From contig JBLHOC010000146.1 of assembly GCA_047620825.1 (NCBI GenBank), forward strand, positions 1 to 7,965: 7,965 nucleotides of DNA, written 5' to 3'. Made by a program: the position numbers and the translations under genes. The stretch is from UBA987 sp047620825 (lineage in GTDB: Bacteria > Bacteroidota > Bacteroidia > NS11-12g > UBA9320). The notes under the pieces are model-generated. The model saw only the letters and a list, made by a program, of their open reading frames with translations, ran no database searches and was not told the origin of the DNA. This document shows positions 1 to 6,945 of this stretch, in pieces. Numbering within the stretch: the stretch's first letter is position 1; each line of letters begins with the position of its first letter.

Positions 1-2045
1 TGTTTTTCCATAATTCCGTAACTAATGGAAAGGCCAAGCCCCGTGCCTTTTCCGACGTCTTTGGTCGTGTAAAACGGGTCGAATATTCTATTTTTAACGT
101 CTTCTGGCATGCCACATCCGTTATCGGTAATCTTAACAATAACCTTGTTATCGACTTGACTAGTAACAACCGTTAAAACACCTTTGGTACGGTCTTCATA
201 ACGGTCTTTTATTGCATCGATAGCGTTGTCAATCAAATTCATAAAAATTTGATTCAGCTTACCAAGATAACATTTTATGTGTGGAATAGAGCCTAATTCA
301 ACAACTGTTTCAATATCTTTCAGTTCACTTTTCAGAATAGTAATGGTCGATCGTATACCATTGTTTATGTCTGCACTTTGAGCCTCGTCTTCATCAGTCC
401 TTGAGAAACTCTTAAGTCCTGTTACAATTTCCGACGTCCGTTTGGCACCTTCTTCAATGCCACCAAGTAGTTCATGCATTTCCTTAATGGCGTAGTCAAT
501 ATCAAGTTCTTCTTCTTGTGTTAGCAATGCTTTAAGTTCTGGTAAGTCGCTGTTTTTCGCTACTGTTTTATAGCCGTCCAAAATCGTTAGTATATCGCCC
601 AAGTCTTGTCTTAGTGGTTCTACGTTAGATGACACATAATTTATTGGATTGTTAATCTCGTGTGCTATACCTGCTGTAATTTGACCAAGTGATGCCATTT
701 TTTCTGCTTCCATAAGATGGCCTTGTGTAGATTTAAGGTTTGATAACGTATCTTGTAGATTTAGGTTCATAACCTCAAGTTCTTCCGTACGTTTCTTTAC
801 TTTCTCCTCCAGCACTTTGTTTTGGTTCCTTGTTAAGTCGTTATTCTTCTTAACCTCCATCAACATCAATTGTTGAGATTCCTCTCTTTGTTTCTTCAGT
901 ATGTTAATTCGATCAGCCAAGGCAAATGAAAGTAATAGGGTTTCAATCGCTGCACCAATCGGCATAGAATAATTCGTAAGAAGACTATAACTCAATATGT
1001 TTAAACTACGGAGTACATATAGGATTACACCAATAAGGAAGATTGTCCATGCGACCAATACGAACTTAGCAGAGCTTACCTGTCGTCTAGTTAATATGGC
1101 GCAAATAGTAATGATCACCAATGCCGAAACCATTCCATTCGCATTTAGAATAATTGAAGCAATTGCGGTTTCACCTATTAATGAAAAACCTATACCTATA
1201 ACACTTACACCGATAAATACGTTTATGGCCCAGATAGACCATGGCATATGTCTTTTAAGATTGATAAACCTTGACATAAAGGTCAAACCAAATATGATGG
1301 ACAGTAAGGGAAATATGACGACTGCATGGTCGGGCCAAAAATTTGAGTTTGGCCAGAAAAACTTATTTGCATAACCCACCAAAGAGGATTGACCAATGAA
1401 AAGTGGTAAAATATTTATGACGTAGAAAAAGTAAATACTCGTTCGAAGGGATAGGAATAGGAACAAGTTATATAATATCATAACCGCCAGAATACCAGTG
1501 AACAAACCAAATAAGGTTTCTCTTAATTGACCTTTACTTTGAATCGTTTGGCTTGAACTCACATGAATCGGAACCACCAATTCGTCCTGTCCTTTAATTC
1601 GAAAGTATACGGTCTTGGTCTCTCCAGGACGAATTTTCAGTAAAAAAATTGGTTTAGGATCAGGAATAGCGCGGTCAGAAAATTTGGTAAGATCTGACAC
1701 CAATTGCACCTCGTTATCGACGTGCATTTCTACAATATCGGTATTGGTTTGACCTACTTCAAGCATTAACTCCTCTTTAGTAGTACTATTCTGTACTACG
1801 GTTTTAAGCCAAAATGTGCTTGATGTAAATCCAAAGTTGAATACATCCAAGTCGTATTTCTGAAATTGATCCGTAGTGATTGCCTTTACATCTTGGATAG
1901 ATAGTTTGCTTTCTTGATCTTCAAGAAACACAAAACTTCGACATCTCAGGGCATAGGAAGACTCATCTTCTATTTTTAGGAACTGACCGCTAACGTTTGG
2001 AGCCAGTAAACAAACCAATAATAGATAGAGAAGTCGTTTAGTCAT
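1..2045 (-). CDS. 7TMR-DISM membrane sensor histidine kinase (C-terminus beyond window)
   Basis: This is the last gene visible in a three-gene minus-strand operon. It has 681 visible residues and runs off the left edge. Residues 1-20 form a signal peptide (MTKR, then a leucine-rich core). About 22-160 is a periplasmic DISM-type sensor domain containing FNFGFTSSTFWLK. About 175-381 is the seven-helix 7TMR-DISM membrane block, ending in the typical GAAIETLLLSFALADRIN. About 382-450 is a charged coiled coil. The kinase core follows, with the H-box (phospho-acceptor His462 in GIAHEINNP), the N-box (Asn603 and Asn607 in NLIDNAIDAI), G1 (DNGCGMP, 641-647) and G2 (GKGTGLGL, 665-672). All catalytic motifs are intact. 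It should autophosphorylate in response to a periplasmic or membrane ligand, probably a small molecule or carbohydrate as in other DISM receptors (family knowledge). The start ATG overlaps the upstream stop (ATGA), so translation is probably coupled. Whether a receiver domain follows the kinase core is not visible. Confidence 0.95.
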   Translation of the reverse strand, partial: MTKRLLYLLLVCLLAPNVSGQFLKIEDESSYALRCRSFVFLEDQESKLSIQDVKAITTDQFQKYDLDVFNFGFTSSTFWLKTVVQNSTTKEELMLEVGQTNTDIVEMHVDNEVQLVSDLTKFSDRAIPDPKPIFLLKIRPGETKTVYFRIKGQDELVVPIHVSSSQTIQSKGQLRETLFGLFTGILAVMILYNLFLFLSLRTSIYFFYVINILPLFIGQSSLVGYANKFFWPNSNFWPDHAVVIFPLLSIIFGLTFMSRFINLKRHMPWSIWAINVFIGVSVIGIGFSLIGETAIASIILNANGMVSALVIITICAILTRRQVSSAKFVLVAWTIFLIGVILYVLRSLNILSYSLLTNYSMPIGAAIETLLLSFALADRINILKKQREESQQLMLMEVKKNNDLTRNQNKVLEEKVKKRTEELEVMNLNLQDTLSNLKSTQGHLMEAEKMASLGQITAGIAHEINNPINYVSSNVEPLRQDLGDILTILDGYKTVAKNSDLPELKALLTQEEELDIDYAIKEMHELLGGIEEGAKRTSEIVTGLKSFSRTDEDEAQSADINNGIRSTITILKSELKDIETVVELGSIPHIKCYLGKLNQIFMNLIDNAIDAIKDRYEDRTKGVLTVVTSQVDNKVIVKITDNGCGMPEDVKNRIFDPFYTTKDVGKGTGLGLSISYGIMEK

Positions 2046-2764
2046 GATTCGATATTTAAATCAAAGGATAAGTTCAATTTAAGCTGGTTTACTACTATTT
2101 TTCGTTTGAGCGTAGTGTCATCTCTCAATAAGTTAATAAAAGCTTGCTCGTCTTTACCAGTAGTCGGTAAATCGATACAATCTCCTATCATAACCACTCT
2201 TGCAATGTATTTTTCTGTTGGGTAGTTGAAGTCTCCTTTGTCCCCAAATTGTTTTTGAATTTCAAATCCTGCAGGCGAAAACAGAAACATGCTATAGTCT
2301 GAAGCAAGGCCATACAGTTTTCGTAAACCTAGTTGAGGTAAAAGTGCAATAGAAGCGTTGACCAAAATCCAACTGATTCCATATCCTCTGATTGTTTTAG
2401 AATTCCAAAGACCACATTGTTCTCCACAACCGGATTCAGTGTGATCGGTAATTTCTTTACTTACAGAAGGGTCTATTTTAGACACACCCTCTTCCATAGG
2501 TAACAAGTGAACGCCATCAGCTTTGTGAATTCTGATACCACCCATCATCTTATTATCTCGCATAGCGACAATACAGATGGCATTTGGATTTTTGGTCCAA
2601 GTTGGATTACTCGATTTTACTGAGGTCACGCCATAGTCCTGTAATACGTTGATATGACCTTCCAAATATTCTTTACACAAATCAGGTCGATCAACTGCTC
2701 GAAACGAATGTATTTCAAACGTTGTTGCTTGGATTGTGTTTACGTTTTTTAACCCTATATTCAT
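2042..2764 (-). CDS. Putative GNAT-fold acyltransferase
   Basis: This 240-residue soluble protein has no signal peptide or membrane helix. I do not recognise a named family, but the layout fits a GNAT acyltransferase. A strand pair ending in GGIRIH lies at about 62-80. R126-G-Y-G-I-S131 resembles the acyl-CoA pyrophosphate loop (Q/R-x-x-G-x-G/A). It is followed by a helix, a strand at about 148-155 (LRKLYGLAS) and the terminal SPAGFE at 163-168, as in the last GNAT strand. The stretch from the arginine strand through LLPMEEG (88-94) to the CGLW segment (117-120) loosely recalls acyl-homoserine-lactone synthases and other autoinducer-type GNATs; this is inference only. The start ATG shares one base with the stop of the adenylating/flavin gene upstream (TAATG), and its own stop overlaps the kinase start (ATGA). 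It is therefore almost certainly co-translated with both and acts with them. The substrate is unknown. Confidence 0.75.
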   Translation of the reverse strand: MNIGLKNVNTIQATTFEIHSFRAVDRPDLCKEYLEGHINVLQDYGVTSVKSSNPTWTKNPNAICIVAMRDNKMMGGIRIHKADGVHLLPMEEGVSKIDPSVSKEITDHTESGCGEQCGLWNSKTIRGYGISWILVNASIALLPQLGLRKLYGLASDYSMFLFSPAGFEIQKQFGDKGDFNYPTEKYIARVVMIGDCIDLPTTGKDEQAFINLLRDDTTLKRKIVVNQLKLNLSFDLNIES

Positions 2765-5013
2765 TAGTTCTTTGCAAAAAATAATTGCTTCGAGAGGTTC
2801 CTCCTCAACGAGCGTGTTTGTATGTCTTTTCCTTTGAACATCCTAAATAGGAAGATCTCTCCTCTATCATCGTCAAGTGCCAGGATGCTTTTAAACTGTT
2901 CACGTATTTCCGTTAATTCTTCTTTAAATGGTTGTAATTGTTCGTCATCGCTATGATGGACAAATCGATTAAATATAAAAGTAGATGGACTAATCGGGTG
3001 GAAACCAAGATTCAGTTCGGTGGCTTTTAACCAAGCACGTTGAAGTGCTCTACCACCTTCAAAATAATCTCTTCTAGAACCGGAAGGCATTGAAATGAAA
3101 CCAATACGGTCCGTGTTTTCAATGGTTTTTTGCATCATGGTTTCAAAACCAGATCCCAATCCCCAATCACGTAACTGCTTAACCACATTGTAGTTTTTAG
3201 AGACGTACAATCCGGCCTTTTCGGTTTCAGTGAGGTCGATTGTTCTTAAATCGATACCGTCACGGGTAGATTCAGCTTCTTCTTTTGTCCAGCGTATTTC
3301 TTCAATAAAATCCGTATGACCTCGGTCTGTCATCAAACGTATCCGTTCAACCGAACTCAAAACAGAACCAAGTTTTTCTTTTTGATCTGTAATCCAGGTT
3401 AATTTGGCTCCAGGAATGTGTTCACCAGCTTCTTGTATCAGGTCATATTTTTGTGGCTCAATAGCTACTAAATCACCTAACATCCGATTTGTACCTCTTT
3501 CTCTTATTTGAGTATATAGATTAAGGTCGTATGCGTTTGTTTCTGTGACTGGTTCAAAATCTATGACCGCGACTAACGGGTTACTATCATCAAAAACGAA
3601 ATTGTAGCGGCCTTTTAAACTTAGTTTATTGGCGCCAAGTATGATGTTTTCTATAGCAGCACCAAAGGCTACCATTCCTCCAAGGTAATTATAGTCTAAA
3701 AAAGAGTTGGCTTGAGATTCATCTACAAAAGCAAATATTTGATTGTGTTTTACCAACCATTTCCACGGTTGCATATTCCCACCAGAAGGTGCGGTATGGG
3801 CGAGTTCAACCAGCTCTTCCGCTTGTGATGTTGTTAATGAAGCACCGCTAGATATTTTGTACTCGTTCGCTAGTTTGGTCATTTCGACGAAACTTAGAGG
3901 CGTGCTTTTAGCGTTGACGTATGGTTCGGGGATACTTGATGCTTCCTTTAGTTTATGTTCAATATCAAAATAGAAGCGACCTGATTTAATATTTTCGCCA
4001 AGTAAAGTTCTTCTGACGGTGTCACTTACTATTCCACCACCAAATGTTACTGAACTTGCAAGTTGCGGCCATGTATTTAAGGATTGCTCAATTTCAAGCA
4101 TTGACGCCCGGAGCAGGGTACTGGTATCGTCTATACCAATCATATCCAACATATATGGAACTTTATCCTCGTTTGTTTTAAGGGTTTTTAGTTTTTCAAT
4201 ATTTAGTCCCTGAACCAAACCATGTAGAATAGGTCGATGTGGTTCAAGATCGAAACGTTCAATATCCAACATTGCCCTGTCGTTAGTTTCCATTATTACT
4301 GGAATACCTAAGTCACGTGCTTTTTGTCGAGCGATTATTTTTATATCCAGACCATCACACTCCTCAACTAAAATATCCAAATTGCCGTTTTTGGTAAAGA
4401 AGTCATCAATGTTCTGTTCCGTAATGCCATCCTCGTAGATGATTACTTTCAAGTATGGATCAAATTCAGCTATTTCTCTAGCTACTAAAATGGCTTTGTT
4501 AACGCCAATATTTGTGAGGCTAGCCCGTACTCGATTTAAATTGCTTAGATCCAACTCATCAAAGTCGGCCAGACGAATTTCACCAAAACTGCGCTCCATT
4601 GCCAAGGTGATTGCAACAGTTTGACCTACAGAAAGGCCAATAACACCGATTATTTTGGATTCTAAAGCTGTTTGTTCAGCTTCGGTTATCTTGTATTTGT
4701 TACGATTTGTTCGAATTTCTGCAAATTCAGCGTGCTCTAAGAGTCGTATTAACGTGTTATTCCATGGGTAATAAACCCAATTACCGATGTTGTCTATCGA
4801 ACGTCCCCTTAAGTAATCCTCAATTAAATGTTGATATATTTCAGGATTCTCTTTGAATTTGACCTTAGGATTTCTGCATTTAACCAATTCCTTCAACTGA
4901 TTTTCAATTGTATTGAAAATCTGAATTCCTGGTTTTTGTCTAATTCTATCTAGTACATCAACGTCAGAACCGCTCAGTGGTAGGGGAATTATATGTGCTT
5001 TGTGTAAATGCAA
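2764..5013 (-). CDS. ThiF/E1-like adenylating domain fused to nitroreductase-like domain (MoeY/Rv1355c-type)
   Basis: This is the first gene of the operon, 749 residues, with a two-enzyme fusion like mycobacterial MoeY (Rv1355c, roughly 700 residues). Residues 1-115 are a family-specific N-terminus. About 118-270 is a Rossmann E1/ThiF domain: the nucleotide loop GVIGLSVGQ (123-131), Asp150 and Asp152, SNLNRV (157-162, compare SNLxRQ in ThiF/MoeB), Lys173, and DILVEECDG (213-221). About 395-735 is a nitroreductase-like flavin domain with APSGGNMQPW (408-417), an FMN-binding signature, plus ERGTNRM and FHPISPS. Only two cysteines are present (47 and 219). The usual E1 catalytic cysteine and CxxC zinc pairs are therefore absent, which suggests adenylation without thioester transfer. 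The likely role is ATP activation of a carboxyl group combined with a flavin redox step; the substrate is unknown. The MoeY name does not prove a role in molybdopterin synthesis. The start is TTG, because an in-frame TAG lies two codons upstream and no ATG or GTG lies near the N-terminus. Confidence 0.9.
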   Translation of the reverse strand: MHLHKAHIIPLPLSGSDVDVLDRIRQKPGIQIFNTIENQLKELVKCRNPKVKFKENPEIYQHLIEDYLRGRSIDNIGNWVYYPWNNTLIRLLEHAEFAEIRTNRNKYKITEAEQTALESKIIGVIGLSVGQTVAITLAMERSFGEIRLADFDELDLSNLNRVRASLTNIGVNKAILVAREIAEFDPYLKVIIYEDGITEQNIDDFFTKNGNLDILVEECDGLDIKIIARQKARDLGIPVIMETNDRAMLDIERFDLEPHRPILHGLVQGLNIEKLKTLKTNEDKVPYMLDMIGIDDTSTLLRASMLEIEQSLNTWPQLASSVTFGGGIVSDTVRRTLLGENIKSGRFYFDIEHKLKEASSIPEPYVNAKSTPLSFVEMTKLANEYKISSGASLTTSQAEELVELAHTAPSGGNMQPWKWLVKHNQIFAFVDESQANSFLDYNYLGGMVAFGAAIENIILGANKLSLKGRYNFVFDDSNPLVAVIDFEPVTETNAYDLNLYTQIRERGTNRMLGDLVAIEPQKYDLIQEAGEHIPGAKLTWITDQKEKLGSVLSSVERIRLMTDRGHTDFIEEIRWTKEEAESTRDGIDLRTIDLTETEKAGLYVSKNYNVVKQLRDWGLGSGFETMMQKTIENTDRIGFISMPSGSRRDYFEGGRALQRAWLKATELNLGFHPISPSTFIFNRFVHHSDDEQLQPFKEELTEIREQFKSILALDDDRGEIFLFRMFKGKDIQTRSLRRNLSKQLFFAKN

Positions 5014-5019
5014 ATACTA

Positions 5020-5039
5020 ATCTTCTTTCTTGTGAAGAT
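5020..5039 (-). promoter_or_regulatory. Small leader hairpin next to the TTG start of the adenylating/flavin gene
   Basis: ATCTTC (5020-5025) and GAAGAT (5034-5039) are perfect 6-base complements around an 8-base loop. On the minus-strand transcript, the purine-rich AGAAAGAAGAT just upstream of the TTG start would be partly paired. This is the only Shine-Dalgarno-like sequence there, so folding could limit initiation. The stem is short and AT-rich, and chance is a real alternative. Confidence 0.3.
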
Positions 5040-5105
5040 AAATAAGATGTTAGAGAATGTCTATAAGACCTTCATTACGAGCGCCTTAATTATGTAGGGT
5101 ATTGT

Positions 5106-5125
5106 AGACAACATTTAAGTAGTCT
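5106..5125. repeat. Imperfect palindrome in the divergent region
   Basis: AGACAAC, then ATTTAA, then GTAGTCT: 7-base arms with one mismatch around a 6-base centre, followed by a run of six T on the plus strand. It could be an operator shared by the divergent genes or a weak terminator for stray plus-strand transcription. No plus-strand gene ends here, so an operator is the slightly better reading. Confidence 0.3.
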
Positions 5126-5139
5126 TTTTTAGGCGATTT

Positions 5140-5164
5140 TCAACTTTTGTTGAAGAAAAGTTGA
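5140..5164. repeat. 9-bp perfect inverted repeat overlapping the -33 element
   Basis: TCAACTTTT (5140-5148) and AAAAGTTGA (5156-5164) are perfect inverted copies separated by GTTGAAG. The right arm contains the TTG of the proposed -33 element of the receiver-gene promoter. A protein bound here would compete with, or contact, sigma factor. It is a good operator candidate for the divergent pair; the binding protein is unknown. Confidence 0.5.
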
Positions 5165-5191
5165 TAAATTAATAATGTTGTATTACATTTG
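5161..5191 (+). promoter_or_regulatory. Bacteroidota-type promoter for the receiver gene
   Basis: TTG (5161-5163), a 20-base spacer, then TACATTTG (5184-5191), an exact match to TAnnTTTG. The spacing fits the -33/-7 arrangement of the Bacteroidota primary sigma factor. Transcription would begin near 5198, leaving a leader of about 70 bases before the ATG at 5267. This argues against a start at the in-frame TTG at 5189, which lies inside the -7 element. Confidence 0.65.
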
Positions 5192-5214
5192 CTCAAGGAT
5201 GTGCGGTGTGCATT

Positions 5215-5254
5215 CTACTTTTTACTACTACTACTTAATTATTACTACTTTTTA
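5215..5254 (+). repeat. 10-bp direct repeat, 30 bp apart, in the receiver gene leader
   Basis: CTACTTTTTA occurs at 5215-5224 and 5245-5254, with ACT-triplet-rich sequence between. The copies lie in the 5' leader just before the start codon. They may be simple-sequence drift, or a binding site for an RNA- or DNA-binding protein. Confidence 0.4.
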
Positions 5255-5266
5255 AAATTATTTCTC

Positions 5267-5728
5267 ATGAGCACGAAAATTTCTGTTCTGTACCTCGATG
5301 ATGAGGTTGAAAATCTGAATTCATTTAACGCTAACTTCCGTAGAGAATTTAATGTTCATCTTGCTAACAGTATCGATGAAGCGTATTCTATCATTGAGTC
5401 TAAAGAGATTCATGTTGTATTGTCTGACCACAAGATGCCTCATATTACTGGCATTGAGTTTTTCGAAACCTTGTGTAAGACGCATCCTTCAATTGCCAGA
5501 ATCTTGTTAACAGGTTGTTCTGAATTAAACGTCGTTATTGATGGTATCAATCGAGGTCAAATATTCAAATACCTTTACAAGCCTATGAGTGTGGACTTAG
5601 TTCGCAAAACTGTGCAAGAGGCTTATGCTAAGTTTCTTGAAGACAAGAAGGGTCAAATGGAAGTTGTGGAGTTAATCGAAACAAACGAGAAACTTGAATT
5701 CATGTTAAGACAAAAGCTAATAAGCTAG
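5267..5728 (+). CDS. Stand-alone response regulator receiver protein
   Basis: This 153-residue protein is mostly one CheY-like receiver domain. The acidic pair Asp11-Asp12 (YLDDE), phospho-acceptor Asp54 (SDHKMP), Thr82 (LLTG) and Lys105 (YKP) are all present, so it should be phosphorylatable. The INRGQIFKYLYKP stretch is typical of receivers that precede HD-GYP or related output domains (RpfG-like), but here no output domain follows. Residues about 110-150 form a charged helix that may dimerise or bind a partner. I chose ATG 5267 because the receiver begins right after it, and because an upstream start at 5189 would add a hydrophobic stretch encoded inside the promoter. It is divergent from the sensor kinase operon, so it is a candidate phosphate acceptor for that kinase (inference). 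It may work by protein-protein contact, since no DNA-binding domain is present. Confidence 0.92.
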   Translation: MSTKISVLYLDDEVENLNSFNANFRREFNVHLANSIDEAYSIIESKEIHVVLSDHKMPHITGIEFFETLCKTHPSIARILLTGCSELNVVIDGINRGQIFKYLYKPMSVDLVRKTVQEAYAKFLEDKKGQMEVVELIETNEKLEFMLRQKLIS

Positions 5729-5760
5729 TCTTACCACAATTACTTATTCCTTTTCAAACG

Positions 5761-5791
5761 TCGGTCCTTTGGGATTCCCAATGTATTTTTG
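5761..5791 (+). promoter_or_regulatory. Probable pdxA promoter
   Basis: TATTTTTG (5784-5791) matches TAnnTTTG exactly. The -33 position 20 bases upstream reads TCG rather than TTG, one mismatch. Transcription would begin near 5798, about ten bases before the pdxA start. No strong terminator separates it from the receiver gene, so some read-through is possible. Confidence 0.5.
5769..5781. repeat. Perfect 13-bp palindrome in the pdxA promoter spacer
   Basis: TTGGGA-T-TCCCAA lies between the proposed -33 and -7 elements. With a single central base it suits a dimeric DNA-binding protein better than an RNA hairpin. It could be an operator for pdxA. A weak terminator for the receiver gene is less likely, because an RNA loop would have to open several of the pairs. 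Confidence 0.4.
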
Positions 5792-5808
5792 TAGCTAATA
5801 CAAGAGCA

Positions 5809-6891
5809 TTGGATTTTAAAGACACCAAGTTAGGTTTTACCTTAGGAGACGCCAACGGAGTTGGGATGGAGGTTATGTTGCGTGCATTTTTGTCGCCATA
5901 CCTCTTCAACCACTGTACACCTGTATTATACGGGAATGCTGAAGTGTTTAAGTTTTATTGCAAAGCGTTGGAATTAGACGATCTGCAGTACAATTTAATA
6001 ACGGATACCGCAGACTGTATTGAGGGTAAAATCAACTTAAAAGAAGTTGGAAACGGAAATATTCAAGTAACACCTGGAGAGCCAAGTACTGATACAGGTG
6101 CTTTAGCCCTAGAATCGTTAAATGCGGCTATAGCGGATATCAAAATTGGGCAAATTGAGAATTTAGTCACTTTGCCAATTGACAAAAGCACCATCCAGTC
6201 TGACAGTTTTGCATTTGCCGGACATACCGATTATCTAGCAAAATCATTTGAGGTTGACGACTATATGATGTTGTTAACCAGCGATGATTTAAAGGTAGGT
6301 GTTGTTACGGGGCATATTCCAATTACTGAGGTTAGCAAAAAGCTTACTGAGGAAATCATCAGCAATAAAATTCAGATTTTATTGGAGTCATTGTACTTCG
6401 ATTTTGGTGTACGAAAGCCAAAAGTTGCCGTTTTAGGTCTTAATCCGCATAGTGGAGACAACGGTTTAATCGGGAAAGAAGAACTGGAGATAATTAAACC
6501 AGCCATCGAGACTTTTACAAATAAGGGTCATTTAGTATTTGGACCATATTCGGCTGATGGGTTTTTCGGAACCAAGGCTTACGCACAATTTGATGCCGTA
6601 TTAGCGATGTATCATGATCAAGGTCTGATACCTTTCAAACAAATTTCATTTCACAACGGAGTCAACTATACTGCGGGCTTACCCATCGTAAGAACATCAC
6701 CTGATCATGGAACTGCATACGATTTAGCAGGTAAAGGTTTGGCAGATCCAACATCACTTGTGAGTGCCATTTTTGAAGCAAAAAAAATCTATCTAAATAG
6801 GCTAGAATCAAACGAATTAAACAAGTCACCACTGGCCTACAAAACACATAGAAGGGAAAAATTTAGTATTGGTGTGCCCAATCTGAAATAA
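5809..6891 (+). CDS. pdxA: 4-hydroxythreonine-4-phosphate dehydrogenase PdxA
   Basis: This 360-residue protein has the usual PdxA length or slightly more. It performs NAD(P)-dependent oxidation of 4-phosphohydroxy-L-threonine in the DXP-dependent route to pyridoxal phosphate, in the cytoplasm. The N-terminal GFTLGDANGVGMEV (9-22) corresponds to the family's ITLGDPAGIGPE, with Ala for Pro as a small change. GHTDYLA (138-144) carries a substrate-contacting histidine. The metal-binding histidines match E. coli PdxA at a constant offset: His169 (GHIP), His214 (LNPHSGDNG) and His269 (YHDQGLIPFK). TSPDHGTAYDLAG (296-308) is the C-terminal signature. All key residues are present. The start is TTG: no in-frame ATG or GTG lies between here and the conserved N-terminus, and the nearby ATG at 5781 is out of frame and stops after five codons. 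The yceD-rpmF-plsX genes follow, an order I recall as common in Bacteroidota. Confidence 0.97.
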   Translation: MDFKDTKLGFTLGDANGVGMEVMLRAFLSPYLFNHCTPVLYGNAEVFKFYCKALELDDLQYNLITDTADCIEGKINLKEVGNGNIQVTPGEPSTDTGALALESLNAAIADIKIGQIENLVTLPIDKSTIQSDSFAFAGHTDYLAKSFEVDDYMMLLTSDDLKVGVVTGHIPITEVSKKLTEEIISNKIQILLESLYFDFGVRKPKVAVLGLNPHSGDNGLIGKEELEIIKPAIETFTNKGHLVFGPYSADGFFGTKAYAQFDAVLAMYHDQGLIPFKQISFHNGVNYTAGLPIVRTSPDHGTAYDLAGKGLADPTSLVSAIFEAKKIYLNRLESNELNKSPLAYKTHRREKFSIGVPNLK

Positions 6892-6893
6892 AG

Positions 6894-6924
6894 TTCTTTT
6901 TTCCCATAAAATATACTAATTTTG
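6894..6924 (+). promoter_or_regulatory. Promoter for yceD-rpmF-plsX
   Basis: TAATTTTG (6917-6924) is an exact TAnnTTTG match. The -33 position 20 bases upstream reads TTC (6894-6896), one mismatch from TTG. Transcription would start near 6931, giving a leader of about 15 bases before ATG 6946. The element sits immediately after the pdxA stop, so the ribosomal/lipid operon can be expressed separately from pdxA. Confidence 0.6.
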
Positions 6925-6945
6925 CCGACCCTTTTGGGAGTGGAG

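Larger units (their letters stand above)
5014..5266. other. Divergent intergenic region
   Basis: These 253 bp separate the minus-strand operon from the plus-strand receiver gene. The region is AT-rich and holds a plus-strand promoter, two inverted repeats, a leader hairpin for the minus-strand gene and a spaced direct repeat, each listed separately. I found no exact TAnnTTTG element facing the minus-strand operon, so its promoter is either non-canonical or depends on an activator. No tRNA or open reading frame worth calling is present. Confidence 0.8.

Noticed and set aside
997..1374. Plus-strand open frame of 125 codons
   Set aside because: It lies opposite the membrane-helix region of the sensor kinase, whose reading frame is continuous with clear family motifs. 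The plus-strand product has no recognisable domain.
3743..4624. Three short plus-strand open frames (3743-3973, 4019-4213, 4439-4624)
   Set aside because: All lie opposite the adenylating/flavin fusion gene, have no family features and no promoter or ribosome site.
5189..5266. Longer receiver protein starting at the in-frame TTG at 5189, with a hydrophobic N-terminus
   Set aside because: That codon lies within the exact TAnnTTTG promoter element, so it would not be in the transcript, and receiver domains begin right at the ATG at 5267.
5781..5798. ATG at 5781 as the pdxA start
   Set aside because: It is out of frame with pdxA and reaches a stop after five codons.
6662..6847. Minus-strand open frame of 61 codons
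   Set aside because: It is opposite the conserved C-terminal part of pdxA, including the TSPDHGTAYDLAG signature, and has no recognisable features.
6922..6945. Eight extra residues on the YceD protein from TTG 6922
   Set aside because: The TTG is part of the -7 element TAATTTTG. ATG 6946 has GGAG at a good distance and matches the expected family start.
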